64,000 nucleotides of DNA, taken from NCBI RefSeq assembly GCF_051020985.1, contig NC_135000.1:6283001-6347000 (forward strand). Reading direction: 5' to 3'. Of the stretch, positions 10,666 to 22,739 are shown piece after piece (within the stretch, counting starts at the first letter, position 1; each line of letters opens with the position of its first letter). The notes beneath the pieces were generated by a model. It did not search any database, was not told the DNA's origin, and saw nothing but the letters and a program-made list of their open reading frames with translations. The position numbers and the translations under genes were made by a program. Origin of the DNA: Nomia melanderi (taxonomy: Eukaryota; Arthropoda; Insecta; Hymenoptera; Halictidae).

Positions 10666-11246
10666 TTAACACATTGACATCTGGAAGTATCATTGTGTAA
10701 GTGACAGAGAAGGAAACATTACTTCATTAATATTTGTAACATTTTCAATTCAGTCTCGATATTAATTGAAGATGCAAATGTTCATAAAGAGAAAGTCGTT
10801 TTGCAAATACATATACTACTTCATCAATATTTGTAATATTTTTACTTTGGTATCAATATCAATTCAAGATACAAATGTTCATAAACAGAAAGTAATTTTA
10901 TAAATATATTACTTTATTAATATTACAACACCTTTACTTTATTATCAATTTCAAGTCACAGATCTTTATAAAAACAACAGTAATTTCATAAATATATTAT
11001 TTTATTAATATTCATAATACTTTCACTTCACTTTCAATATCAATTAAACTAAACATCACTTAAATCAATTGAATAAAAGAAACAAGATATCAAACCGTCA
11101 CAATCATCAGAGTTTTCGACGAAAACTTCACAATTAACAGATTAAGACGTGAATAATTGCAAAACAAAAAATCCGAAACCAGTCATTCCGACTGAATGCG
11201 CTAGTTCCAGTGTTAATTGCGAAAATAATTGACGTCAATGTGTTAA
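10666..11246. mobile_element. TTAA element (TIR CACATTGACRTC) with internal tandem repeat
   Basis: The left end TTAACACATTGACATC and right end GACGTCAATGTGTTAA are inverted with one change, 581 bp apart. Inside, 10710-11060 holds about four decaying units of 88-98 bp, each with a ttacttcattaatatttgtaa-like phrase and caaatgttcataaa. Near the right end, 11150-11216 is the 3' end of a CACTAGAAC-family MITE, apparently inserted into this element and then truncated. Confidence 0.65.
11150..11216. mobile_element. Truncated CACTAGAAC-family MITE end
   Basis: It matches the last 65 bases of the copies at 24708 and 51401: aataattgc, a cgaaaccagtcatt phrase, then ctagttccagtgttaa. The left part is missing. 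Confidence 0.7.
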
Positions 11247-12052
11247 CTTCATCGTCGGCGCGCCTCGTCGCAGTATAACGAAATTACGGCGAGGCACAAA
11301 GCACCGTGATTATGTTCTTAGACGCTCAACGTTGTCAGGGATGAGACTATTGATCGCTGATAACGCGATCTCGATGATCCGCCGAGAGCAACGATACCGC
11401 TGCTTCTGGGGACGAGCCGGGATAATTGAAAGGAGGGCCGGAGTTATACGGTTTCGTTAATTAACCGGTGAACGCTGCTGCGTCTCCTTTCGACGAAGTT
11501 TCTTTGGAGCCGCTGGCAACTGTTCTTTGAGCTCGTTGATGAATCCTACGCGATTCATTGCAGTTTGTGCAACGTGAATCGCGTTTCTGTAGCCTTTTAT
11601 GGACTGCGAGGTTCGCTAATGAAATTATTAATACTTCCTTAATAGCAAACGTGGGCAATTTTTGTGAAGCATTCGGGAGCTGAATGTTTTTTTTTTAATT
11701 TTTCTGTATTTATTATGATATTTATTATAAGGTATAATAAAAGCGTATATATTGAAGGTTATAAAAGAAAATTTATGTTCTCGAGAATTAATATTTCACA
11801 GAGAAATTTGCTTTATAGGAAATTATTAAATCTGTGTGCTCGACGTAGTATTTGAAATATTTTACGAGAACAAACTTTGAAGAATATTTATGGAAAAAGA
11901 GTAACACATTAGAGTGACGTAGTTCCAATTATTTGTCAAAATTAGAATACTTGAGATTCGGAGGGTGTTGTAGCCTTGTATCTGTGCAAGTACACCAATT
12001 TAATTGAAAATCGCAAAAACGCCTTCATAATTGAAATACTTGCAAAACAGTG
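11247..12052. other. Non-coding, nothing recognised
   Basis: GC-richer up to about 11650, then AT-rich. Short open frames on both strands lack family resemblance. Confidence 0.4.
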
Positions 12053-12254
12053 TTAACCCTTTGAAGGGTTTTTACTCATTAAACTTTTATTCATTAAACT
12101 GTTGAATGCAAGGAACCAAAAATACTAAAGAATGAAATGGCGATAATGATGCACCGATCTTTCGTTATTTAAATAAATAAACTATTCATTAAAAATTTTC
12201 TATTCTAAATACGAAAACTCGATGTCAATATGCCGACACTCCTCAAAGGATTAA
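12053..12254. mobile_element. TTAA MITE (TIR CCCTTTGARG)
   Basis: Left TTAACCCTTTGAAGG; right end, reverse complemented, TTAATCCTTTGAGGAGTG. About 202 bp between TTAA sites. The right TTAA (12251-12254) is shared with the next element. Confidence 0.65.
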
Positions 12255-12480
12255 CCCTTTGCACTCCAAATTTCTTTTAGATCTTTCCCTCGATAATTGT
12301 ATTATTACGAAATTTTACTTGAAATGCATTTGAAAAATAGATAGTTTGCAGACAGCAGATTATTAACGACAAACGATTCTTACTAATAATATCTCCAATA
12401 ACGTAATAATACAATCTATTTGAAAAATATCTTGGCAAAGAAGCACACCCGTGAAACTGATGTTGAGTCACGCGAGTCAT
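12251..12480 (+). mobile_element. piggyBac-type element fragment, paired with 25508
   Basis: The left end TTAACCCTTTGCACTCC is followed by aaatttctttt. The body (gaaaaatagatagtttgcag, caatctatttgaaaaatatc, aaagaagcacac) aligns with 25508-25770. No right TIR was found, so the copy is 3'-truncated or its end has decayed; the end coordinate is approximate. Confidence 0.65.
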
Positions 12481-13396
12481 CCATTATACAGTTTATTCTA
12501 TTGTTCCCAAGAACATTGATGTTCGCCTGTTTAGATCTAGAAAATCAAGTGTTTGAAAATGTATTAGTAGGAACCATAATCAAATAATTGAATGAATCAA
12601 AATCGACGCAAACATTTACCAAATAACGTATAAAATTCAATGTGAGTGAAATTGGCAGCCGTAAATCTAGTATCAGAACTTCTGTCTCTGAGAAATCGGT
12701 GTGTTTTGAAAATAATAGGAATTTTCAGGTCACTGAAATATCCTAGTTCGCCAGCTGAACATCGAATTTATATTCTGTTTGATCAGCGCGTCACGAATGA
12801 AAAAGCTCGCGAAACAATTCCCCCGGAACATTATTTGATTTCCCATGTTCGGATGGAAAAAATGATTTTTCTGAACGACCTGCCTCGGGAGTTCTTTCAG
12901 ACCCTGTAATATTTATTAAACTGGGACGCCAGGATTCCCGGCGGTACAGCTGGAACCGGGTTTTCCGTTGCAGTCTGTATCGAATCACGGGACAGGCATT
13001 GTGACATTCCCATTTCTGCGGTAACGAGCATTAATTAAACAACGGAGCCGGCCGCGAGGATCTCGCGCCGGACGACAGTCATTAGAATTCCTCATTCGCG
13101 GGAAGGAAATGGAAAAGAATTAATTAAGCTTCATGGCGCGTCTCGTTCGTGGGCGATTCTATTTCACCGTTGATTGATATGTAATTTTCTTGGTGTAAAT
13201 AGCTGGCTCGTTTTTACAAACGAGCGTTGATGTTTCTTGCGTAGGATACTTTGATTAAGGGGAACGTTTGTAGTGTGAAATACCTTTTGAATTGGTCATT
13301 TTGAGAGTTGCTAATGTGAATTATAAAAATGGCACTTTTACTGCACTCTTTGGGTAATGTTTTCAACTGTTTTGCAGTGGTTAATGTTTTGGAATG
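12481..13396. other. Non-coding, nothing recognised
   Basis: AT-rich to 12640, then a balanced, CpG-containing patch to about 13220. No exon with a convincing splice context was found. Confidence 0.4.
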
Positions 13397-13667
13397 GGTT
13401 TTGAATAATATTTTGTGCTATTTGGTGTTTCAGGTAATATTTTGAGTAATATTTTATGACACTTGGTGTTTTAGGTACTATTTTGCATAATATTTTATGA
13501 TACTCGGTGTTTATAATTTTAATATAAAATATTATTCAAAATATTACCTAAAACACCAAGTGTCATAAAATATTATTCAAAATATTACCTAAAACACCAA
13601 GTGTCATAAAATATTACTCAAAATATTACCTGAAACACCAAATAGCACAAAATATTATTCAAAACCT
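13397..13667. repeat. Long inverted repeat (hairpin), arms about 120 bp
   Basis: The left arm runs from ggttttgaataatattttg (13397) through tgctatttggtgtttcagg to about 13520. The right arm is its near-exact inverse, ending ...attattcaaaacc at 13667. Each arm is built of a motif of about 42 bp (acacttggtgttttaggta plus an aatattttgaataatatttt stretch). The right arm has one more unit than the left, and a short AT loop lies between. A transcript on either strand would fold into a long stem. No coding sign. Confidence 0.92.
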
Positions 13668-14179
13668 AGTCCAATATTTTATGCTTGATAATATTTGAAA
13701 CAATATTTTATATGTAACATTTTGGACAATATTTCAAACGGTGTTTTACACGTAATATTTTAAACGTTTTAAATACTTCGTAACAATGACTTTTAATCGA
13801 ACTTCTATTAAAATTTCATCGCCCAAACAATCTCATTTGCAAAAAGACATCTTTATCAACTAACTCGAATCGTAAAAAGATCTCACTGAATTTTCTCAAA
13901 CATACTATGTCACGTTTCCTAAGACTGAAACCGATATTAAATTTCCAAAATTTCCCTAGTAAGGGAGAGTAAGCGTTCACATCCGCCATTATTCGTGCAA
14001 AATGGCCTAATGTTCGTTGACCAAGAGCGAAAAGCGCAGGTCACCCGGAAAATCCCCTGGAATATCAAAGAACGAAGTTCGCCTGGCCATCGAGGCCATG
14101 AAGTAATCTCAAAATGTAAAACGTAAACGTTAAATTTGATATAAAGCATCCATACGTGAAATATTGAAAGAGAACAACT
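13668..14179. other. Non-coding, nothing recognised
   Basis: The AT-rich decay of the aatatttt motif continues to about 13770, then unique sequence follows without supported features. Confidence 0.4.
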
Positions 14180-14394
14180 TCCTTATTAACTTATTTATGT
14201 TTCCTCATTATTTACTTGCAAAGAATGTCATCTGTATCTCATTAAAAATGTAGGAAATATCTAACGAAAAACATTCAACTGCAAAAAGTTAATTTTACAT
14301 GCGATTTCTCGTTAATATTTTCAAAAAATATCGTTTGTCACATCTAAGAGTACTGAATATTTTTAATTAGAAGCTTTCGAGTGCAAAGGGTTAA
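14180..14394. mobile_element. piggyBac-type MITE, CCCTTTGCACTCGA family, copy 2 (left end lost)
   Basis: The right end TTTCGAGTGCAAAGGGTTAA (TTAA 14391-14394) is intact. The body shares a gaatatttttaattagaag-type stretch with the sister copies. No left TIR was found; the start is set from the 225-bp length of complete copies. Confidence 0.7.
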
Positions 14395-15473
14395 AGCTAA
14401 ATTAATTATGATTGTTCAAAATTCAATATTATAAAGAAAAACCGAAATATTGATGAGAAATATTAACTTCTATCAATTTTCTTAAGATAGAAGATTGTTG
14501 ATCATTTTTCTCGTGTACTTTTTCCTTCTACAAGGTTTCAGTTTTAAGTAGTTCGCTTTTCACTATGTAATGATCATTTTAAAGATTATCATAATGATAA
14601 TAAAGTCTAATAATCATTATTAAGCTTATTTACTGTAAAAATGTAGACCACTATCTTTCGTTTTAATTATCACACGTAATTTCTAAGTAAAATTGGAAAT
14701 AAAGAAGCTATTGTCACGCGATGATACGGACTGCCAGTTAAACGTCCCGGATCTATGAAGTTAATAGCGTATGCCGAGATGAGATGCAAATGTTAATTGA
14801 AAAAAGATTCATCGTTCTATTTGAATTTTCTCGAAAGTTCATTGATTTTCACGCAAAAAACTATCGTTTTTCTTGTCCGTTCCCTTGACATCTTTTTTCA
14901 GCGGAGCACAGAGCACAGAAAAAGACGAAGAAAAAGGCAAGAAAGAAGCGGCAGTGTCAGCTTAATTACTTTTTTTCCTCGTGGACCGTCCCACGCACGC
15001 CCCCTTTCGGTTCGCATTTTATTTTTCGGTTCGGGAACGACGCACACATGGAAGACGGGACGCGACGGTTGATAATTACTGCCGGCCGTGAATTTCTGGC
15101 GACCTGAATTTCCGGATTTTAAAGTGGATGGACGTGGACGGCTAGGAACAAATAACTAAGACACCTGCTGCGCAAATACTTGAAACGTGCCTTTCTGGAG
15201 AAGATTGGGGAAAGAATTAGCTAATTCCTAAGCAATTTTAATGCTTAGGAATCAATTATTATCTTTCTATGGTAATATTTGAGAATCAAAGAAGACAAAA
15301 TTGAAAGATTTTATTGTTACTGTTCATGCAGTCTTGAATCCTTTAATACTCGAGTGTTGAAATATGCAATGTATAATAATATTATTTAGCAATACTTGCT
15401 ATTATCTTTATTTTTATGAAATAAGTTTCAAATTCACTCATTTTCTGAGGCAACTATTTCAAATTGTATTTTA
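14395..15473. other. Non-coding, nothing recognised
   Basis: AT-rich with a balanced patch at about 14700-15190. No supported exon or repeat. Confidence 0.4.
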
Positions 15474-15572
15474 AAAAAAGCTACTAAGCTACTAAGCTAC
15501 TAAGCTACTAAGCTACTAAACCACTAAGCTACTAAGCTACCAAACTACTAAGCTACTAAGTTACCAAGAAAA
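15474..15572. repeat. Short tandem repeat (aagctact)n
   Basis: Eight-base units aagctact repeat about 11-12 times with a few substitutions (ccact, ctacca). Microsatellite. Confidence 0.9.
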
Positions 15573-16421
15573 TTAATCTACTAAGAAAAATCAGCTCAAA
15601 ACTCAAAAATAACAAAATTCCCAAATATCTCTCGCCTCAAAACCACTAATACCTCATTAGACACAAAATTATCCAGTACCTACTAAGACAATAAACCCAA
15701 CAATTCCAAAACTACTTATTTCCCAAAATATTCCAGAATAACTACCATAAAAATTACGAGGTACCTACTAAGATAATAAGCCTCAAAATAAATTCAACCA
15801 AATTCGAAATACGTAGGGCCAGTGCCGAAATATCTCTAGCCCCGAAACCAGCGATGTCTCGCTGGATTCCCCACCGCATCGCTGAGATACGGAGGAACGT
15901 GTTTCCCGGATCGCAATCATCCCTCGCGACACAATCGGAATTCGCAGCATCCTAATTATCGGGGAATCCCGATCCGAAACCAAAATCCCTCGGCATCCGA
16001 GATCACGTCACTCGCAGCCGTGCCACTGGTCGAGGCCCGGGCTATCGATTGCATCGGTTTTTCGCGAGGCGATCACCGGGCAAACCAGTCGGAACGAGTT
16101 TCTCCATTTCTCAGCCACTGTCGGCTGCACTCCTGACCCGGTTCCTCGAGGATTCCTTTGGCGGGCCGCACGAGAGCCACGGGAGACCGGACCACAATGG
16201 GTTCCCACCTTTTTTCCCCCCGGACTTTTTCCTTAAACCGTGGACGTCAGCCGCGCCGGGAAAACTCGCGGGAAGAATCGTTTACCTTTTGCGTAATTTG
16301 CCGGGGAAGTGCAGCGGAAACGTCTCGTGGAACGATGGCGTTTGACTGGCGAGCACGGACTTAGTTAGAGTACCCTTGGTTTGAGAGGATATCTTTTTTC
16401 GGTTAGAGAGGCTGGGAGTCA
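15573..16421. other. GC-rich patch 15790-16370, no gene recognised
   Basis: CpG-rich and open on several frames on both strands, as expected from GC-rich sequence. No homology or paired splice sites were seen. A conserved regulatory block is possible but unproven. Confidence 0.35.
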
Positions 16422-16700
16422 GGTTTGAGATTGGTTTGAGATGATTGTTGTGATGTGTTGAGATTGGTTTGAGATAACAGTTGTGATGTGTTGAGATTGG
16501 ATTGAGATAACAGTTGTGATGTGTTGAGATTGGATTGAGATAACAGTTGTGATGTGTTGAGATTGGTTTGAGACGATAGTTGTGAAGTGTTGAGACTGGT
16601 TTGAGACGATAGTTGTGATGTGTTGAGGTCCGTTTGAGATATTAGTTGTGAAGTGTTGAGATTGGTTTGAGACGATAGTTGTAAAGTATTGAGATTGGCA
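16422..16700. repeat. 33-bp minisatellite, about 8 copies
   Basis: Units of the type gtgttgagattggtttgaga plus ...cagttgtgat repeat every 33 bases. Because 33 is a multiple of three, the minus strand stays open for 100 codons with an 11-residue repeat built on NTSQL. The frame is explained by the period, not by a gene. Confidence 0.92.
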
Positions 16701-18559
16701 GTCAATACAGAGGAATTTATTTGGGAATTAGTATATGTAATTTACGATTTTGTGTCTGATGTTTGATAGTATTTGATTTAGTAGCTGGAAAATAGAAGTT
16801 ACGTTATATCTCTGTTTTCTTTAACTTAATATGAGAAAGACTTTGTCTTCAATAAACTTCAACAAAATATTGCCAACAATCATCAACTAATATCAAAAAC
16901 GATTAAAGTAATTTTACACTGGTTTATTGTGATCAGTGAAAGTTAATAGTTTGGCACGATGTGAATGAAAAATATCATTCCCACTGTACTTAACAACTAA
17001 AAACACCATAGACAAATACATCAAAATTCCTTTCAGTCCCTATCTACCATAAACATCCCCTAGTGCTACAGTACCTCCCACAAATCTCCTGTAGGATACA
17101 ATCTTTTAATTCACGAAACCTTTAATTTTCTTTCCACGGAATGTTCCCCTGTACGAACAACAAAAGCACTCCGTGGCTTGCCAAGAAAGATAACCATTGC
17201 AATGAAGCATACTGTATTCGTCACAGTAATGGCTGGAACCGCTCCAAAAGTACTGAAGATATTGGAACCCACTATTCGACGACCTTTGGCCCTGGCAATC
17301 AAAATGCTTTCGAATCGAAGACCTTTTAATCTTATTGCATGGAACTGCCAATTACTTAGGATCATCCGATTCCCCAGAGGCAAGGTCCGCGGCTGATAAG
17401 CCGGTTGATTTATCTACTGGGCTGCACACGTTGTTCCATCAATTCGACTTTGTCAAATCACGTGCACCGAAAACGATCCGTTTCACGACGGATTAATCGA
17501 AAATTGAAAAAAACTGCTTGCCATTCAATGATAATGCGATCACAGAACGGTTCGCTTAACGATCCCAGAAAAAAAAAGGCAAACCGTTCAGGTTTTGCAA
17601 CAACTTCAATTATCCGTTTAATGTGAAATATTCTGAAGCAATCTAACACGGCCGGCAATGCATTCGAGCCGCTAAGTGCACTTTTTTCCAACTAATTTCC
17701 ATTCATCAGACGCTTTAATCGCGATCCGCGCAAAACACAAATGGCGCGATAAAAGTGTTCGATCGGCTACAATTATGGCACGTAATTACACTCATTGATC
17801 GGGTATCATAGGTACAAATAATTGTCTCGCAGCCAACAATTTATTTCCATTATGCTAATAACCGGCGTCGCGGCGTTTATTACCGTCGAGAGTTCAATTT
17901 GCGTGACAGACATGTCAGGGTAAATTTTTAATCGTCCGCAAAAACCGACGTTTCCTCGGGGATCAATCGGTAACGACTACACGGATGCCAAGATATTAAT
18001 AAACGATCGTGTATGAAATTATTCACACTTTTTCTGCGATCGCAATTCGAAGACGCCACCGGAGCTACTTGAAATCAAGGAGGGATTATTCTATCGGCCG
18101 ATCTAGATCTAATCTTGCTCTAATTAGCGTGTCATTGGAGATATATCGATCGCTATTTAAATTCGAAGATATCTAATTAGCCGAGATGAAAATTTCCATT
18201 GATTCTTTCGCGATTAATTAATTAAATCAATTTCGTAATTACTCGCTGCCATTCGAGTTCCATCGCGAGCAGATCTAAAGCTCTTATTACTGGACTGTTA
18301 TCCTGAAAGCCATGGAGCCGGCAGCAAGATAATCCCTTCGGAACTCGTTCCGCATTCCCTGTGATCCTGTTCGCAATGGCAGCCAGCATCGTTCCATTAT
18401 TCATCCTGTAGCGTATCTCGCGATCGGTGCGTCACGATAACGGGATTCGGAAACATTTGTTTCTAGATACGGTGCATTTTTTCCACCAGCCGAGTTTTTC
18501 GAAGTCACTGGCTCGAACCTCATTTGTTACCATTGAACGATGACTCTGTTCAGCTGGAT
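16701..18559. other. Unique, moderately GC-rich block; possible regulatory DNA
   Basis: No tandem or inverted repeats. From about 17100 to 18480 it is non-repetitive with many ATTA/TAATTA homeodomain-type cores and several short open frames on both strands. No coding exon is supported. Long unique DNA in a repeat-filled window is the main reason to suspect function. Confidence 0.35.
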
Positions 18560-19370
18560 TCAGCTAGACCACTTTTGGCTCTGGGCTATTTTTAGAGTAG
18601 ACCTGGACGAGGTTTAGATTAGGTCTAAGTTAAGTTCTGAACTGTTTCTAGCTTGTGCTAGGTTTGAACTAGGTTGAATTGGGATTAGACTCCTAAATAG
18701 TTAGATACCCGGTTCATTATAGAATATTCATTTAATATGGATTACGCCTTTGCTAACTTTGATCTACCAAGCTGATCAGTCCACGTTAGATCCAAATTAA
18801 TTTGTAAGACGTAGTAAGTTTAAGTTAAATCACTGGCTGAATCTGGACAAGTTCCAGTTAGGTCCAGGCCATACTTTGGACCAAGTGAAGTTCAAAATAT
18901 TATTGTATTTAGATTATAACTACATTCAGCCTTAATGATGCTCAAGAGAATTGAAGATACAAGCTAATCTACAACCTGAAATATTCCAGGCTTGGGCTAG
19001 AGCCTTGTAACAGCTGGACTACATCCAGAACGAGTCTGAGTTTATGCCAGGTGTAAGATTCACCTGGATCTCGTATAGTAGGTCTAGTCACAGGTACGCT
19101 AGGTCAAATTTGAGTCGTATTTTAGTCAGGTTGGGATATACACTAAGCTTCGTGAAGATTCCATTTGGATTAAGTTGCCATGTCCATGTCAAGTTGAAGT
19201 TAGCTTAGCACATGAACTAGATCATGATTAGGAAAATACTGGATTCGGGTTACATTTGAATGAGATAAAGATCAAATTTGAATGTATGGTAGGCCCATGT
19301 AAAATCTAGATCACATTTTAATCAGGTCACAGTTAGGTCTAGTTAGGTATGACCTAGATTCAGCTTTACT
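18560..19370. repeat. Degenerate TAGGTC/CTAGGTT-rich repeat
   Basis: Short words such as taggtctag, ttaggtc, aggtttgaac and tagatcac recur throughout without a fixed period, as in an old decayed satellite. A related smaller tract is at 24270-24500. Confidence 0.6.
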
Positions 19371-19815
19371 GTGTTAAGGCTTAGTCGAGTCTACATGATC
19401 CGCAAACAATTCCCTGACTTACATGTTGCAACCCGAGAAACTGAAGTGAAACTTGTTTTATTGTGTTCGGTTGGTGTTCTGCAGCAAACACGAGGCAAAG
19501 GTTCCCTCTTCAGTTATTCATGGCAATTTCCACCGAATCGAGAAGCAACGAAAGTTACTCTGTGACGAAAGAATATTCCCGTCCGGTTTTTTTCCTGTTG
19601 GCTGGCTGCTTCTATTGGCTTCTGTACTAAATTTAGTTTCCAGCCGGAGCGATCTCTTCATTTCATGCTTTAGTTGCGACTGTGATGCACGTTTTTTCCG
19701 CGGAGGGAACGCGTTACTCGGTTTCTTTGGTAGAACATGTTTCGTCGATATTCCGGGACAGTTCGGTTTGAATACAAGTCAATTCGCCCTACATTAATCG
19801 GTGCAAATTGAATCT
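19371..19815. other. Non-coding, nothing recognised
   Basis: Balanced composition with overlapping open frames of 64 and 114 codons on the plus strand. The longer one has a hydrophobic stretch, but no homology or splice context supports it. Confidence 0.35.
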
Positions 19816-20445
19816 TTTATAGACACGTCCTTTTATTCGTTTAAAAGGGACCAAATATTTGAAAAATATTTAACTTTCGTATAGATAGAATGATGAAGCA
19901 ATAATTTGAAAAGATATTTTCTAATTAATCAATTTCTCTTCAATAGTTTCAATGTAATATTTCAAATGTTCCAAAAATATATTTAACTTTCAAGTAAAGA
20001 AGATAAAAAACGATTACTTTGAAACTTTATTTTGTTATTGATCAATTCTTTTTCAATAGTTTAGATATAATATTTCAAATATTCCAAAAATATATTGAAT
20101 TTCCAAAGAATGAAAAAGAAAACGATTAATTAAAAATTTTATTTTGTAATTGATCAATTCTTTTTCAATAGTTTAGATATAATATTTCAAATATTCCAAA
20201 AATATATTGAATTTCCAAAGAATGAAAAAGAAAACGATTAATTAAAAATTTTATTTTGTAATTGATCAATTCTTTTTCAATAGTTTAGATATAATATTTC
20301 AAATATTCCAAAAATATATTGAATTTCCAAATAATAAAAAAGAAAACGATTACTTTAAAACTTTATTTTGTAATTGATCAATTCTTTTTTAATAATTTAG
20401 ATATAATATTTCAAATATTCCAAAAATATATTGAATTTCCTAATA
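19816..20445. repeat. 112-bp tandem repeat, about 5 copies
   Basis: The phrase atcaattc plus tttttcaatagtttagatat starts at 20041, 20153, 20265 and 20377, exactly 112 apart, with an older unit at 19928. Units 2 and 3 are almost identical; the outer ones are more diverged, the usual sign of recent central expansion. Confidence 0.93.
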
Positions 20446-22739
20446 AATAAAATAAGGAACTAATCATTAATATATAATTATTTAATTATTGCTTTCAGTA
20501 CTTCAAATACAATTTTTGAAACAAAAGAAATTGATAAGATCCGCCTATTCTCCACTCACTCCTGACCAAATTCCACCTTAACCGAATTTCAAAGAAGAAA
20601 GTGCGAAAGTTCCACATTAACTAGAATACAAAGTGGCCATTTTCATGCTATCGTAATCTCGTTTCTGCGCAAAAGTGCGGGGACAGGTGTTAACGACCGT
20701 CCCCTGTCACCGGCGACACGACAATCGATTATCGACTCGGATCTTGCTGCTTTTTCCATTCATTGGTATTCAAGGTGTGCAGCTCACGTGTCGATGGCTC
20801 CGTAAAACGACGCCCCAAACGGGAGCGAGTTCCTTTAAAAAACGTCATTTCACAAAACTGCGCAACTGAAAGTCCCCTGTGACGAAAAGATTGTTAAAAT
20901 TATACTTGATTCTAATTCGTTCTTACGATCCTATATTTTTCTGTAGCTAAGAAAACACTTTAATGGCGGAAAACAGGTACTGATAACGATTTTACTATCA
21001 CCGATAATTATTTACATTGTATTTTTGAAGACAAAGTATCGTGCATCTGTTTACGTTGGCATTTATTATTACCGATAGGAAATTATTGTATTAAACATCT
21101 TATAATTTATTTATACCTATACGTAACTATAAACTGAAAGACAAAAATGAATTTTTGAAAACAAAGAGGATCTTGTTACATTCACGTTTATTATTAATAG
21201 GAAAATTATTGCAGGATATCAACACCTTAGAAACCTAATGATTTATTTATTCTAATTTATTTATACCTATATGTAACTAGAAGATTCAGAAAAATATAAA
21301 TGAATATATAATTACTGATTTCTTATTGATATTCAAACAAATTTTGTCGAGCTTTTTGTCAAGTTTTTTTAGTTTTCTTATGGTGTTGAACGTGTTAAAA
21401 AATAATAATGGAGTGTTTGTTGGGTTCCAGTAATCGATTGAAGACCGTGTCGATAAGGATTCGAGGTAACAGGAAGCCGAGAAGATATTTCACCTGTCAG
21501 CCAGCTCACGCGAAATAATTCAACGTATTCGATTAGGCGAATGTTTATGAGCGACTGGTTATTGTTATCGCTGGGACATTATTCATTCCTTCCGGCGTGG
21601 CCGCGCGGCAACCGTACAGTTTCAGAAACTGTATTCAGTTTACTGACACCTTTTATTCCCCGTTAAATTACATTTGTCCCATTGTTTTCAATATTTTGAT
21701 TGATTCGCCTGGCACAGGTGTTCCATGTCCCCGGAAATTATAAATTGCTAGTTTTAACATTAAAATAATTATTCTGACATTTCTATGCGACATTAAAATA
21801 AACATTGAACTTAACTCCCTTAGAAATGATAAATGAATTGCCGATTTCACCAGTAAAGTGACTTAACGAACATAAACTAATTAAACACAGAAATCAATTT
21901 TCAGATATTCCTTGTTCTATTAAAATAAGCGTTCGGTACCTTCAGAAGTTCTAACTGAGTTATGCTTTTCAATAATAAATCAGTCCAATCTTCACAATAC
22001 TCATTAAATAACGAAGTAACCTTCAATTAAAACAGACGTCGAATATCTGTAGAATTTACAAATTAACTCAAGCTTCTCTCAATAATCAAACGACCTAATT
22101 CATTAATGAAGATGTTCAACAATAAAATAATACTTTCCATAAGACTCTTCATTATAAAAATGGACACTTCCATTGAAAATCGTGTCACGAAGTTAATCCG
22201 TTGAAAAAATAATTCTCTTATGGAAATCATTTAACCCGTGATATTTATTCCGTGCCGAAGCTATTTAATCGGGATGACAAATGTGTAATGCGAATTTGCG
22301 GAAAGGAACGGCGTGCCCGAAGTAATCAGGGCCGTGCTGGAAGTCGCTTAAAACCGGCCGCCGCGAATTTATAGTCTGTTGCAGTATCGCGTTGCGATAT
22401 CACGTATGCATTTACACATTTATGCCCAGCCAGCGAAAAAGGATCAGATAATACGTTACCCGCGGAGCCGGCGTACGCGTACACGTTCCTGCCTTCCACG
22501 TTTTATCGTCCGTGAGCTAAATAGTTCGATTTGAATCGCGGCCAATCAGTCTTGTTACTCGAAGGTATTTGCAAAATTTATCAAAGTCCACCGGCTCGAT
22601 CGTAACTCGCCCGAAAGAACTAAATTAAAGAGCGCCCGGCGAGGAGCTCGCCTGAAAATCACGTCGGAACACGGAATAACGAATTCGGAACTTGAATTTG
22701 ATATTTTTGAGAGTTCAAGGGGATCGGGAATATCGTTTC
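20446..22739. other. Non-coding with a two-unit duplication at 21000-21310
   Basis: At 21000-21310 a segment of about 130 bp recurs (aggaaattattg, aatttatttatacctata, gtaacta). The stretch 22230-22640 is CpG-richer and unique. No exon is supported. Confidence 0.4.

Noticed and set aside
15474..15572. CRISPR-like regular repeat
   Set aside because: The eight-base units are contiguous with no spacers; a microsatellite in a eukaryotic context.
16403..16705. 100-codon minus-strand frame with 11-residue NTSQL repeats
   Set aside because: Explained by the 33-bp minisatellite.
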